Of a stretch of DNA of 64,000 nt, positions 1 to 8,386 are shown piece by piece. The stretch is from contig CP128433.1 in the NCBI GenBank assembly GCA_032615215.1, forward strand, positions 62,001-126,000, in the 5' to 3' direction. The notes under the pieces are model-generated. The model made no database searches. It was not told the DNA's origin and worked only from the letters and a program-made list of their open reading frames with translations. Both the position numbers and the translations under genes were made by a program. This stretch comes from Microbulbifer sp. MKSA007. Lineage in GTDB: Bacteria > Pseudomonadota > Gammaproteobacteria > Pseudomonadales > Cellvibrionaceae. Each line of letters opens with the position of its first letter. Position 1 is the stretch's first letter.

Positions 1-1
1 T

Positions 2-882
2 GGCTTTGTCAGCTATATGCACAGTGACAACAACGGGGAACCCCTCACTCTGCCCGCACCTGGCAATGAAGCCCGCATGTTACAGCTGGAAGTCACCCGC
101 TACGGTAAAGATGAGGCATTGGTCATTGTTCGCGACATCACCCGTTTACACAATCTCGAGCAGATGCGTCGGGATTTTGTCGCCAATGTTTCCCATGAGC
201 TGCGCACCCCCTCACGGTAATTGCCGGCTACCTGGAAACACTGCAAAGCAGTGATATGGCACCACCTCCCTGGAGGAAACCCCTGGCTCAAATGGAGGAG
301 CAGACTGGCCGCATGAGTACGCTGGTCAATGACCTGCTGCTATTGGCTCGCTTGGAGACCTCTGAGCGCAAAAGCGGGGATATGGCTGTGGCAGTGCCAG
401 AACTGATTGAGAGGGTGGCCCAGGAAGCGCGCAGCTTCAGTGGCGATCGGCATCATCATATCGAAGTTGATTGCAAAGGGGATTGCTACCTCAATGGAGA
501 CCCCGGCGAATTACACAGTGCTTTTGCCAACTTAGTATTAAATGCAGTGAAATACACCCCCGAAGAGGGCGGAATTCAATTGCGCTGGTGGCAGGATGAC
601 AAAGGCGGGCACTTTTCCGTAGAGGACAATGGTATCGGTATTGATTCGATCCATATTCCCCGCCTGACTGAGCGCTTCTATCGAGTTGATCCAGGCCGCT
701 CACGGGACAGTGGCGGCACAGGTCTCGGGTTGGCGATCGTTAAGCATGTGTTGCTGCGACACAATGGAGAAATGAGTGTAGAAAGTACGCCCGGGCAGGG
801 CAGTCTCTTCACCCTTCACTTTCCACCAGCAAAGCTGGCTCAAAAGCCAGCACCCAGATTGAGTTCTGAAGCCGCTAATTAA
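2..882 (+). pseudogene. phoR: Phosphate regulon sensor histidine kinase PhoR, 3' part, frameshifted
   Basis: Sensor kinase of the PhoR/PhoB system; it autophosphorylates under phosphate limitation and phosphorylates PhoB. The gene enters from the left edge, so the membrane segments and most of the PAS domain are outside the window. Frame 2 carries the end of the PAS domain and the HisKA box VSHELRTP at bases 190-211. It then hits a TAA at 218. Frame 1 continues with the rest of the HisKA helix, N box (NLVLNAVKYTP), G1 (DNGIGI), F box and G2 (GGTGLGLAIVKHV). The run of five C at 207-211 would need a sixth C to read LRTPLTVIAGYLETLQ, the usual PhoR sequence. The break is therefore a one-base deletion just after the phosphoacceptor His. 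It is either a real null allele or a sequencing error. The first fragment ends at 220; the second ORF starts at 256. The intact pst operon nearby fits a functional regulon and favours an error. Confidence 0.88.
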
Positions 883-890
883 AGCGGCTT
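869..890. terminator. Hairpin at the phoR 3' end
   Basis: AAGCCGC (869-875) and GCGGCTT (884-890) form a 7-bp stem around the phoR stop codon, followed by a weak T-rich stretch. It sits between convergent phoR and the small gene at 895-1254, so it could serve both directions. The T tract is short, so termination efficiency is uncertain. Confidence 0.45.
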
Positions 891-894
891 TCAA

Positions 895-1254
895 TTACTC
901 CAGTTCCTGCAGTTCTACTTCTTTACCGTCTTTGACATAGCTGGCCGTGCCCTCTTTACCCAGAGCGTTTGCTTCCCGGCGCAAAACCAAATGGTGCAAC
1001 TGCAAATCCCCATCGCGCAGCAGTAGGTGCTCATTGCCCTCATCATCGGTAGGCAGGGCCTTAGCACCAATGAGGGCATCTCGCAGAGCGCGCAGCTTGG
1101 GCACATCGCGATAGCGATTCAAGTCATTCGACAAACGGGCTTTCATGCGCTCACTCTCATGCAGTGCCGCCGCTGTCTCTCGGTATTTGGCAAAAAAGAA
1201 TACCGCTCCAATGGCAAAAGCCACAATTACCACTATTTCAAACCACTCAGGCAT
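895..1254 (-). CDS. Hypothetical protein with N-terminal membrane anchor
   Basis: I do not recognise the family. The 119-residue product starts MPEWFEIVVIVAFAIGAVF, with one hydrophobic segment at about residues 5-23 that should anchor it in the inner membrane. A charged, probably helical stretch (about 28-60) follows, then a polar C-terminal domain rich in Leu, Asp and Glu. The gene lies 2 bases beyond the end of the DUF938 methyltransferase gene on the same strand, so it is probably the last gene of the yaaA-DUF938 transcription unit. Nothing in it suggests an enzyme. The coding call rests on length, the start immediately after the upstream stop and a sensible membrane topology. Confidence 0.7.
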   Translation of the reverse strand: MPEWFEIVVIVAFAIGAVFFFAKYRETAAALHESERMKARLSNDLNRYRDVPKLRALRDALIGAKALPTDDEGNEHLLLRDGDLQLHHLVLRREANALGKEGTASYVKDGKEVELQELE

Positions 1255-1256
1255 AG

Positions 1257-1868
1257 TTACTCCTTATTATCATTTTTGCGCCAAACCATTAATTGATTAT
1301 TGGCTGGCAGGTAATTTAGTTCTGCGCGACTGAGCCCCGCACTCTCCGCCACCTGATCGAGCCATTCGAGATCGCGAATCCCCCGCTTGGGATCACGCTC
1401 CTTCAACTCGAGATCAAAGTCAGCATTAGAGGGACCGATAAACTCGCCTGCAATCTTCACGGGGCCATAGACAAGCAGCAAGCCTCCGGGCTCCAGAATA
1501 TCGGCACTGTGCAGAAAGAACTTCTGCACCAGTTCAGCGGACATAATATGCAAGGTGTTTGCGGTGAAAATAGCATCAGCCGAAATCTCAGGCCAAGAAT
1601 CGCCAACATCGAGCGCCAGCGGTTGCGGCAGGTTGCTACTGGGTATCTCCGCCAGCCAGGACTTTACTGCCTCCAGCTGTTGCGATCGCTCTGAAGTTTG
1701 CCATTCAAGATGCGGTAAATGCGGAGCAAAATATACTGCGTGTTGACCAGTACCACTGCCAACCTCAAGCACTTTACGACTTGAAGCCAGCAGGCGAGTC
1801 AGTTGCTGGAGAATCGGCTCGCGATTGCGCCCGCAGGAGGGCGCATTGGGCAATTCAGTGCTGCTCAC
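1257..1868 (-). CDS. DUF938 family SAM-dependent methyltransferase-like protein
   Basis: A 203-residue class I methyltransferase-fold protein of the DUF938 type. The glycine-rich SAM loop VLEVGSGTG lies at residues 33-41, close to the N-terminus as usual for this family, and the conserved N-terminal Cys-Gly-Arg-Asn-Arg segment precedes it. The substrate is unknown for the family. The start is GTG at 1868, and the GTGA there overlaps the yaaA stop by 4 bases, so translation is probably coupled to yaaA. The small anchored protein gene follows after 2 bases. The family call is firm; a specific reaction cannot be given. Confidence 0.85.
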   Translation of the reverse strand: MSSTELPNAPSCGRNREPILQQLTRLLASSRKVLEVGSGTGQHAVYFAPHLPHLEWQTSERSQQLEAVKSWLAEIPSSNLPQPLALDVGDSWPEISADAIFTANTLHIMSAELVQKFFLHSADILEPGGLLLVYGPVKIAGEFIGPSNADFDLELKERDPKRGIRDLEWLDQVAESAGLSRAELNYLPANNQLMVWRKNDNKE

Positions 1869-2641
1869 TGCGGCTCATCCCGGGTAAATACCCAATCCCA
1901 CTCAGTGGACAAACCTAGGTTAAAACCATAACCAGCCACATCAAAACCTTTCAGCTCTTCCGCCTTCTTTACCCTCTGATCAATCGCCCAGCGACTCATC
2001 ATGCCTCTGGCTTTCTTAGCGAAGAAGCTGATCATCTTATACTGACCATTTTTCAGGTCCTTAAAATGCGGGGTGATCACCTGAGCATCAAGCTGCTTGG
2101 TTTTGACTGATTTGAAATATTCATTGGAAGCCAGGTTTACCAACTCGCGACTCTTCACACCCTGCAACTGCGCATTCAATGCTTCGGTAATCTTATCTCC
2201 CCAAAATTCATAGAGATTCTTACCCTTGGCATTTTCAAATTTAGTGCCCATCTCGAGGCGATAGGGTTGCATCAAGTCCAACGGGCGCAGCAAACCATAA
2301 AGGCCAGAGAGCATACGCAAGTGCTTTTGCGCATAGGCAAAGTCCCGCTTACCCATAGTCTCCGCCTCCAATCCAGTATAAACATCACCTTTAAAGGCGA
2401 GCAGGGCGGGGCGGGCGTTGTTATCGGTAAACGGGCGCTTCCAAGTGTGGAAGCGATCGTAATTCAAGACTCCCAACTTGTCTGAAATCTTCATCAGGCT
2501 GGAAACCTGCTGCGGGCTCAGTTCGCGCAACTCTTTGATCAGGGCTGCTGACTCTTTCAAAAAGTCCGGCTGGGTGGTTTCCAGTGAGGGAATATCACTT
2601 TCATAGTCCAGGGTTTTCGCCGGTGAAATAACTATTAACAT
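1865..2641 (-). CDS. yaaA: Peroxide stress protein YaaA
   Basis: A 258-residue member of the UPF0246/YaaA family, which in E. coli is induced by OxyR and limits intracellular iron and hydroxyl-radical damage during peroxide stress; the family has a DNA-binding fold. The N-terminus MLIVISPAKTLDYES is the family signature, and internal blocks such as NYDRFHTWKRPF and GLYGLLRPLDLMQPYRLEMG match well. The frame extends five codons upstream to a TTG at 2656, but ATG at 2641 is preferred because AGAAGG lies 7 bases before it and it matches family N-termini. The stop overlaps the GTG of the DUF938 gene. I see no OxyR site I could defend. Confidence 0.93.
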   Translation of the reverse strand: MLIVISPAKTLDYESDIPSLETTQPDFLKESAALIKELRELSPQQVSSLMKISDKLGVLNYDRFHTWKRPFTDNNARPALLAFKGDVYTGLEAETMGKRDFAYAQKHLRMLSGLYGLLRPLDLMQPYRLEMGTKFENAKGKNLYEFWGDKITEALNAQLQGVKSRELVNLASNEYFKSVKTKQLDAQVITPHFKDLKNGQYKMISFFAKKARGMMSRWAIDQRVKKAEELKGFDVAGYGFNLGLSTEWDWVFTRDEPQ

Positions 2642-2720
2642 CGGGTGCCTTCTCAATTCGCTATCGCCTCAACCACACACTACCAAGCTATTGTGGGTGG
2701 CCCAAATATATCGCGGATGT

Positions 2721-3200
2721 TTACTCCGGCTTTAGGACGTCCTGCCACCAGTTGAGCGGGGTCTGCCCATCTTTGGGGTCATAAACATTGCCGTAATACC
2801 AAACGCTATTAGCCCCATCGCAGGCACTGTTGAGGATCTCCTCAATCTTATCGAATCCACAGCTGACATGAATGCTGTAGACCAATACGCGCGGTGCCTC
2901 GAGATCCAACTCACCCCCGAGTTTTTCCAGCTGTGGGGTTAACTTATCAGACAGTTCCGTGCTATCACCGCGACAAAAAATACGCACCGCCAAATTGCCC
3001 GAGCGCTTTACCAACTCAAATTGCTGGGTGTCTTTATCGACCTTAATGTAATCCCCACTGGCGATTCCTTTTATAAAGACAGGGGATCGCACCAGCTGGC
3101 AGCTATCATCCTCGCTCACACGAACCTGTAGCCGTTCCACCACGGGCTCACCTTCGGGGTTGTTGCCCGCAAATAACTCAATGACTTGAAGTGCCGTCAT
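2721..3200 (-). CDS. DUF4265-like hypothetical protein
   Basis: A soluble protein of about 159 residues with no signal peptide or membrane segment. The layout (an N-terminal beta-rich part with the phrase VFIKGIASGDYIKV, then a ferredoxin-like alpha/beta half) resembles DUF4265 proteins, whose function is unknown; that assignment is from memory of the family. The frame opens at a TTG (3227), but ATG at 3200 is a better start, with a purine-rich GAGG just upstream. The gene is divergent from the M48 protease, with 72 bases between the two starts, so the promoters of both must lie in that gap. It ends 79 bases before the yaaA start. Confidence 0.7.
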   Translation of the reverse strand: MTALQVIELFAGNNPEGEPVVERLQVRVSEDDSCQLVRSPVFIKGIASGDYIKVDKDTQQFELVKRSGNLAVRIFCRGDSTELSDKLTPQLEKLGGELDLEAPRVLVYSIHVSCGFDKIEEILNSACDGANSVWYYGNVYDPKDGQTPLNWWQDVLKPE

Positions 3201-3272
3201 AAACCTCAGTTCCCGTACTGTGTACAATGAGTAACCATTCTAATGACTCAACATTATACAGGGAGGGAGGTA

Positions 3273-4559
3273 ATGATCTCGCGTACCCAGGCGCTTACGG
3301 CATGTGTCGCATTTCTGACAACATCCATTCTCGGCGGGTGTGTTGTCAACCCAGTCACCGGTGAGAAACAGGTTTCGCTGATATCTCCGCAGCAGGAGGT
3401 TCAACTGGGGCAACAGCACTACGCTGCCAACCAACAACAGCAGGGCGGCCAATACACCATTGATCCGGCCCTGCAAAACTACGTCAGCCAGGTTGGCCAA
3501 AAGCTGGCGCGGGTCTCAGACCGTCCCCAGCTACCTTACGAGTTTGTAGTTCTGAACAACTCGGTTCCCAACGCCTGGGCCCTGCCCGGCGGCAAAATCG
3601 CTATCAATCGAGGCCTGCTGGTGTTACTCGATGACGAAGCTGAGCTCGCTGCCGTACTGAGCCATGAGATAGTTCACGCTGCTGCACGACATTCCGCAAC
3701 TGCAATGTCCCAACAACAATTACTAGGCGCAGGCCTGGCAATCGTGGGAGCTGCCACCCAGGACTCTGGCTACTCTGACTTGATTGCCACCGGGACTCAA
3801 CTGGGGGGCTCCGCCTATATTGCCCGCTACAGTCGCGGCAATGAGTTAGAGTCAGATCAATACGGTATGAAATATATGGCCGCTGCGGGGTATGATCCCC
3901 AGGGGGCCGTACGCCTGCAAAGCAAATTTGTTGAACTGTCGGAGGGGCGGCAAGCTGGTGGACTGGAAGCGCTCTTTGCCAGCCATCCCCCTTCACAGTC
4001 TCGTGTCAGCGCTAATATCAAGCACAGTCAATCTCTACCCCAAGGGGGAATCACCAACCGGGCCTCTTACCAAAAAGCCATAGCGCAATTAAAGCGCGAT
4101 GCCGATGCTTACAAGAATTACGACAATGCGGTTGCCGCAGCCAATAATAAAAAGTTTGACTCTGCACTAACGCTGGTAAGAAAAGCTCAAAAACAGCAAC
4201 CCAAAGAAGCTGCCTTTTTTGCGCTAGAAGGCGATTTACTCAGCCAAAAGAAACAATATAAAAATGCCCGAAAGGCATACGACAGTGCCATTCAAAAGAA
4301 TCCGGCGCTATTTTCGTATTGGCTAAAACGGGGAGTCACTAATATCCAATTAAAAAATTACAGCTCTGCAGAGGGCGACCTAACCAGATCACTACGCTAT
4401 CTTGATACAGCTTACGCTCACTACTACCTCGGCCAGACCTATGAGAGACAGGGAAATAAGCAAAGTGCTTACAAGCACTATCAGGAAGCTGCTGGGGCTG
4501 GAGGAGAAATTGGCACCATGGCACAAAACCGAATAAAAGCCATCACCAACAAAGGGTAA
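3273..4559 (+). CDS. M48 family metalloprotease with TPR repeats, lipoprotein (BepA/YfgC-like)
   Basis: A periplasmic zinc protease of 428 residues, similar in layout to BepA/YfgC, which assists or degrades outer-membrane beta-barrel proteins. A signal peptide ends in the lipobox LGGC (Cys at about 23), so unlike E. coli BepA this protein should be lipid-anchored. The catalytic motif HEIVH is at about 131-135 and the third zinc ligand is in NELESDQYG (about 193). The C-terminal third holds TPR-like helices (about 280-425). The frame extends to ATG 3243, but ATG 3273 is preferred because GGGAGG precedes it at 6 bases and the signal peptide then has normal length. Two outer-membrane barrel genes follow on the opposite strand, which fits an envelope-quality role, though that link is inference. 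Confidence 0.88.
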   Translation: MISRTQALTACVAFLTTSILGGCVVNPVTGEKQVSLISPQQEVQLGQQHYAANQQQQGGQYTIDPALQNYVSQVGQKLARVSDRPQLPYEFVVLNNSVPNAWALPGGKIAINRGLLVLLDDEAELAAVLSHEIVHAAARHSATAMSQQQLLGAGLAIVGAATQDSGYSDLIATGTQLGGSAYIARYSRGNELESDQYGMKYMAAAGYDPQGAVRLQSKFVELSEGRQAGGLEALFASHPPSQSRVSANIKHSQSLPQGGITNRASYQKAIAQLKRDADAYKNYDNAVAAANNKKFDSALTLVRKAQKQQPKEAAFFALEGDLLSQKKQYKNARKAYDSAIQKNPALFSYWLKRGVTNIQLKNYSSAEGDLTRSLRYLDTAYAHYYLGQTYERQGNKQSAYKHYQEAAGAGGEIGTMAQNRIKAITNKG

Positions 4560-4578
4560 ATAAATTCGATTTATAAAT

Positions 4579-4608
4579 AAAAAGGGCCGTCTCAGACAGC
4601 CCTTTTTT
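4579..4608. terminator. Bidirectional rho-independent terminator
   Basis: AAAAGGGC and GCCCTTTTTT flank an 11-base loop, with A-rich and T-rich tracts on the two sides. It separates the convergent M48 protease gene and the first barrel protein gene and can act in both directions. Confidence 0.8.
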
Positions 4609-4616
4609 AATTTTGC

Positions 4617-5564
4617 TTATAACTGAAAAATTACGCTAAGTTCGAACTTTTCTACATCAAGTTCAATAAAGGGAGTCAAAAAGCTAAGCACGGTATCATT
4701 TTCAAGATCCGGCATTACATCAAGCGTTGAGGTATATCCAGCACGATAGGTATCACTACCAAAGCTGCGAATATTAATATTATCATCTGCCTCCATAGTG
4801 CTATAAGCAGCCTCTAAGGCAATATTCCGACTAAAGAAGTGAGTGAAAGCCAGCTTCATATCGTCTTTCTCGTCCAGTTTCATACCAAACGAGGTGCTTT
4901 GTGAGAAGAAATAATCTGCACCGATCTGCCAATAATCGTCATCACCTTCATAGTCGGCATAGGAAAGTTCAGTGGTCAAATACCTCCCACCTCCCAGACT
5001 TGTGAAATATTTAGAGGAAAAGACAGCCACATCGAATCCATCGTCACTGACAAAATCAAAACCAATATAATCAGTACCGCTCAACGGGTGATTGTATCGA
5101 AACTCAACATAAGTCTCTTCATCAGACTCAAAATCAGTATGGGAAAGTTCTAATAAAAAGTTCGGGGTGAATAAATAGCCAAGAGCAACCGTGTTAATAT
5201 TGCGATCATTAACTTCGGTCAAATCAACACCGAAAATCAAACCATTTTGAGAAAAATACTCTCCGGTCACGGCGTAATTATCGGCATTATTATTATCTAC
5301 CTCATTGTGGAAAAAGGCAGCCGACACATTGCTTACTTTGTTAATATATTCAAACTCTTTTAGAGGGCCTAGAGTTTCTTTTCCAGAAAAGTAATAAGTA
5401 GTTTCAGCCAAAAACTGATTACCATCTAAATCGAACTCACCACCCAAAACATCTAGATCATAATCCAAGCTAGAATAGCCAGCTGTAGTAATTGAATTAT
5501 ATTTCTCAGCGTCAGCTGTTACAGAGAGAAGTAACAGGGGAAGAATAGCGAGACTGAATCTCAT
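4617..5564 (-). CDS. Putative outer-membrane porin-like beta-barrel protein (paralogue A)
   Basis: A secreted barrel of about 315 residues. A signal peptide (MRFSLAILPLLLLSVTADA) is followed by alternating hydrophobic/polar strands and acidic loops, and the last residues VIFQL resemble a C-terminal barrel-insertion signal. It is clearly paralogous to the protein at 6145-6972: both share signal peptides and the block KETLGPLKEFEYINKVSNVS. Compared with the paralogue it carries an extra stretch of about 35 residues near the C-terminus. The real start is ATG 5564 (AAAGG 7 bases upstream); a TTG two codons earlier is unlikely. Substrate unknown. A promoter of the same design as the paralogue's lies at 5609-5636. 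Confidence 0.78.
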   Translation of the reverse strand: MRFSLAILPLLLLSVTADAEKYNSITTAGYSSLDYDLDVLGGEFDLDGNQFLAETTYYFSGKETLGPLKEFEYINKVSNVSAAFFHNEVDNNNADNYAVTGEYFSQNGLIFGVDLTEVNDRNINTVALGYLFTPNFLLELSHTDFESDEETYVEFRYNHPLSGTDYIGFDFVSDDGFDVAVFSSKYFTSLGGGRYLTTELSYADYEGDDDYWQIGADYFFSQSTSFGMKLDEKDDMKLAFTHFFSRNIALEAAYSTMEADDNINIRSFGSDTYRAGYTSTLDVMPDLENDTVLSFLTPFIELDVEKFELSVIFQL

Positions 5565-5608
5565 TTCCAAAACCTTTCGTTAACATAATGACCTAAATTG
5601 GGGTGCGA

Positions 5609-5636
5609 ATTCTAGCAAGAATTTTTTACTGCGCAA
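5609..5636 (-). promoter_or_regulatory. Sigma-70 promoter of barrel gene A
   Basis: On the minus strand TTGCGC (5631-5636) is followed after 16 bases by TAGAAT (5609-5614). The same arrangement, with related flanks, occurs upstream of the paralogue. The 5' leader would be about 40 bases. Confidence 0.65.
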
Positions 5637-6103
5637 CAAATACTATTTGTATGAGATAAAAGCAGAATCCACATATAAATGAACTATTCGGTAAATATGC
5701 TATTATCACCAAACCTTGATAATTCAATTCACACAACAGGTTCTTTATGCTTCCACTGCTCATATAGTTCTACTGAACTGACAAGCAACCTTTCGCCTGG
5801 AGATACCTATCGATGAAAGTTATTCACCCACAGGTTTTTACGAAACATTCGAAGCGACAAGCTTTCATTTAGTAAGCCCGCATAAGAATTAAGCTAAATT
5901 TCGGAAGGATTATCTCTCGATAGCGAGAGATCTAAAGAGATTTCAGATTTATTTAGAGTTCGTTAATAAAAAGGAAAATCAGTAAAGTACTCCAACCATT
6001 ACATAAAAACAGCTGGATACAGAAGAAATCTGGCACCAATGTGCCAAGCAGGATTGAAGCAGTACAGCTAAGTTGCTTTGAGCTTACCCAAGCTATACAT
6101 ACA

Positions 6104-6136
6104 AAATAAAGGGCTATCAATGATAGCCCTTTATTT
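6104..6136. terminator. Terminator of barrel gene B
   Basis: A perfect 16-base inverted repeat (AAATAAAGGGCTATCA and its complement) separated by a single base, A-rich on one side and T-rich on the other. It lies 9 bases beyond the stop codon of the gene at 6145-6972 and is symmetrical, so it would work from either direction. Confidence 0.8.
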
Positions 6137-6144
6137 AATCTAGC

Positions 6145-6972
6145 TTACAATTGAACAGTTAAGCCCAACTGATAGATATCAAGGTCACCCTTAACATCAT
6201 TGTTAGAAAGATAAGCTGCTTCAACAGCAATATTGCGGTTAAAGAAGTGAGTCATACCCAGCTTATAATCTTCTTGTTCGTTATAGTCAAACTCAACAGA
6301 AGTGTACTGATTGAAGAAAAACTCAGTACTCAGCGTCCAGAAATCATCATATTCCTTGATGCTATTGTAAGCCAACTCTGCAGTCAGGTACTGCTCTCCA
6401 CTCAGGTGAACGAAATACTTAGAGGACAAGACGCGATTGTCAGACTCCTCATCCACATAAATATTAAAACCAACATAATCAGTTGAGTTCAACTGGTGGT
6501 TATAGCGAGCTTCCACCGAAAATTCATTATCACTATCGTTATCAACATGGTTCAACTTAACCAGAAAATCTGGAGAAAAGAGATATCCGATAGACTGATA
6601 ATCTAAATTAGACTCCCAAAGGTCATATATACCGGCACCGATAACGACCCCATTGGATGCAAAATATTCACCACTTACCGCGAAAATATCAGAGTCATAA
6701 CTACCACTGTTAGAGTGCGAGAAGCCAGCAGAAACATTACTCACCTTGTTGATATATTCGAACTCTTTCAAGGGGCCAAGAGTTTCTTTACCACCAAAAT
6801 AGTAAGTAGTTCCAAGACCAAAATCATCTGCATCAGAGCTAAAATTAAAACCATCCCCCTTATAACCATACTCGGTATTAGAGTATGTAGCATTAGTAAA
6901 AGAATTATATTCTTCAGCGCCTGCAGTTGCGGCGACAAGCATCAAGGGAAGAGCAGCAAGCTTGAATCTCAT
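6145..6972 (-). CDS. Putative outer-membrane porin-like beta-barrel protein (paralogue B)
   Basis: A 275-residue secreted barrel protein with signal peptide MRFKLAALPLMLVAATAGA, paralogous to the product of 4617-5564. The shared core includes YYFGGKETLGPLKEFEYIN, TPNF/SPDF-type strands and a FFNRNIAVEAAY segment near the C-terminus. It ends LTVQL, compatible with outer-membrane insertion. Start ATG 6972 is preceded by AAGGA. The two genes are the same orientation, separated by 580 bases, and each has its own promoter and terminator, so they form a tandem duplication of whole transcription units rather than an operon. Transported substrate unknown. Confidence 0.78.
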   Translation of the reverse strand: MRFKLAALPLMLVAATAGAEEYNSFTNATYSNTEYGYKGDGFNFSSDADDFGLGTTYYFGGKETLGPLKEFEYINKVSNVSAGFSHSNSGSYDSDIFAVSGEYFASNGVVIGAGIYDLWESNLDYQSIGYLFSPDFLVKLNHVDNDSDNEFSVEARYNHQLNSTDYVGFNIYVDEESDNRVLSSKYFVHLSGEQYLTAELAYNSIKEYDDFWTLSTEFFFNQYTSVEFDYNEQEDYKLGMTHFFNRNIAVEAAYLSNNDVKGDLDIYQLGLTVQL

Positions 6973-7016
6973 TTGATAAATCCTTCGTTAACGTAGCGAT
7001 CCAAATTGGGCTGCGG

Positions 7017-7044
7017 ATTGTAGCAAAAGTTTTTTGGTGCGCAA
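7017..7044 (-). promoter_or_regulatory. Sigma-70 promoter of barrel gene B
   Basis: TTGCGC (7039-7044), 16-base spacer, TACAAT (7017-7022) on the minus strand. The spacer and the leader (CCCAATTTGGATC, GTTAACGAAGGA) closely match those of gene A, so the promoter was duplicated with the gene. Confidence 0.65.
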
Positions 7045-7262
7045 CAACAGCAAATTACACGATAAGCAATTAGAGCCAAATTTGCGGTAAAGCGAATATT
7101 TTTTTCGATAAAAGAACGTATCAACCAGAAAAAACAAACGCTGTAATTGGCTGTAATGCACCAAACAAATAAATTCCAGCTAAAAAGAATAAAATAAAAA
7201 GTTTTATTTTAATATTCGAACATATATTTATTCAGGCTGTGTTCAGGTTGAATTGATTAACA

Positions 7263-7577
7263 TCAATCGCTATTAATATTTACAACCCATTGCGGGTCAT
7301 AAAACTCCCCTATTAGATTAATTTTTACAAAAGGGGCCACACTGGCAATGATTTCATCAATTTTTTTACTGTGCTCAGCTTGCATAGCATCCCGATCTTT
7401 TTTACATCGCCAGCTAGCAATGGCTATCAACACATTGGGGTCATCAATTTTTTGATGAAGCTCTGTGCCCATCGCTCCCGGGGAGCGCTGGATAATCTCA
7501 GAAGCGCGCATCCAGGCATCGGCATAATCCTCAGCTTTAAACCCATTTTGTAGTTGAACCTCGAAGATAAATTTCAT
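7263..7577 (-). CDS. Antibiotic biosynthesis monooxygenase (ABM) domain-like small protein
   Basis: A 104-residue protein with the ferredoxin-like beta-alpha-beta pattern of the ABM/YgiN dimeric alpha-beta barrel group: MKFIFEVQLQ strand, helix EDYADAWMRASEIIQ, LIAIASWRCKKDRDAMQAEH, and a closing strand with VKINLIGEFY. Members include heme-degrading and quinone-oxidising enzymes as well as proteins of unknown role; no specific substrate can be assigned. It is monocistronic: the phoU terminator separates it from phoU upstream. The ATG start at 7577 is unambiguous. Confidence 0.72.
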   Translation of the reverse strand: MKFIFEVQLQNGFKAEDYADAWMRASEIIQRSPGAMGTELHQKIDDPNVLIAIASWRCKKDRDAMQAEHSKKIDEIIASVAPFVKINLIGEFYDPQWVVNINSD

Positions 7578-7615
7578 GCTCTGTATTACCTAACGACTAA
7601 CAAATAGTTTTCCGT

Positions 7616-7648
7616 AAAAAAAAGGCCGCACTAGGCGGCCTTTTTAAA
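7616..7648 (-). terminator. Terminator of the pst-phoU operon
   Basis: GGCCGC (7624-7629) pairs with GCGGCC (7635-7640), flanked by an A tract on + that becomes an 8-base T run on the minus strand. It lies just beyond the phoU stop. Confidence 0.85.
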
Positions 7649-7661
7649 TTAGCAAATCCCT

Positions 7662-8363
7662 TTAGGACTTGCGCAGATTTTCCTGGTGCCCGTGCCGGAT
7701 ATCAGCACCCTCCACCAAGTAAACAACCTGTTCACAAATATTCTTCGCATGGTCACCGATCCGCTCCAGTGAGCGCAGGGTCCACAACACATTAATGACC
7801 CGGGAAATACTGCGCGGGTCCTCCATCATGTAAGTTACCAGTTCACGTACGGCCGTACGGTAATCCATATCAACCTGCTGGTCCTCAGCAAGAGTTTGCA
7901 GAGCCGACTGCACATCGAAACGAGTATAGGCATCCAGGGCGTCATTGAGCATTTTGCGCACAGCATTGGCAATATGACGGATTTCGGTATACCCGCGCGG
8001 CGACGTACCTTCATCTGTCAGCGCTATGGCCATCTTGGCAATCTTGCTCGCCTCATCTCCAATTCGCTCCAGGTCGCGGGCAATTCGAATGACAGACAGC
8101 ACCATACGGAGATCGGATGCCGCCGGTTGGCGCTTGGCTATAATTAGCGTGGCGTGCTCATCCAGGGCCATCTCACTCTTATCGATGACTTCTTCAATAC
8201 GCAGCACTTCCTCGGCCAACTCACTGTCAGCATTAGCCAGGGCATCAACCGCATCGGCAACCTGGCGAGCGACCATGCCGCCCATTTCCAGCATCTCTGT
8301 CTTTAGGCTTTCCAGGTCTTCATTAAATTGGCGTGAGATATGTTGATCGAAATGCATTTCCAT
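7662..8363 (-). CDS. phoU: Phosphate signalling complex protein PhoU
   Basis: A 233-residue all-helical cytoplasmic protein with two tandem PhoU repeats, each with the metal-binding pattern seen here as RDLERIGDEA (about 95-104) and RSLERIGDHA (about 197-206). PhoU links the PstSCAB transporter to PhoR and keeps the regulon off when phosphate is plentiful. Start ATG 8363 is preceded by GGAGGG at 6 bases; a second ATG two codons later is weaker. It is the last gene of the pstS-pstC-pstA-pstB-phoU operon, 23 bases after pstB, and is followed by a strong terminator. Confidence 0.96.
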   Translation of the reverse strand: MEMHFDQHISRQFNEDLESLKTEMLEMGGMVARQVADAVDALANADSELAEEVLRIEEVIDKSEMALDEHATLIIAKRQPAASDLRMVLSVIRIARDLERIGDEASKIAKMAIALTDEGTSPRGYTEIRHIANAVRKMLNDALDAYTRFDVQSALQTLAEDQQVDMDYRTAVRELVTYMMEDPRSISRVINVLWTLRSLERIGDHAKNICEQVVYLVEGADIRHGHQENLRKS

Positions 8364-8386
8364 AGTTTTCCCTCCGAGCAGGAACC

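Larger units (their letters stand above)
5565..6144. other. 580-base gene-free interval between the two barrel genes
   Basis: It holds the paralogue A promoter and leader (5565-5640), a hairpin at 5912-5931 (ATCTCTCG, loop ATAG, CGAGAGAT) and the terminator of paralogue B (6104-6136). The remaining AT-rich 450 bases have no credible ORF. Its length could accommodate a small RNA, but I cannot support one beyond the single hairpin. Confidence 0.5.
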
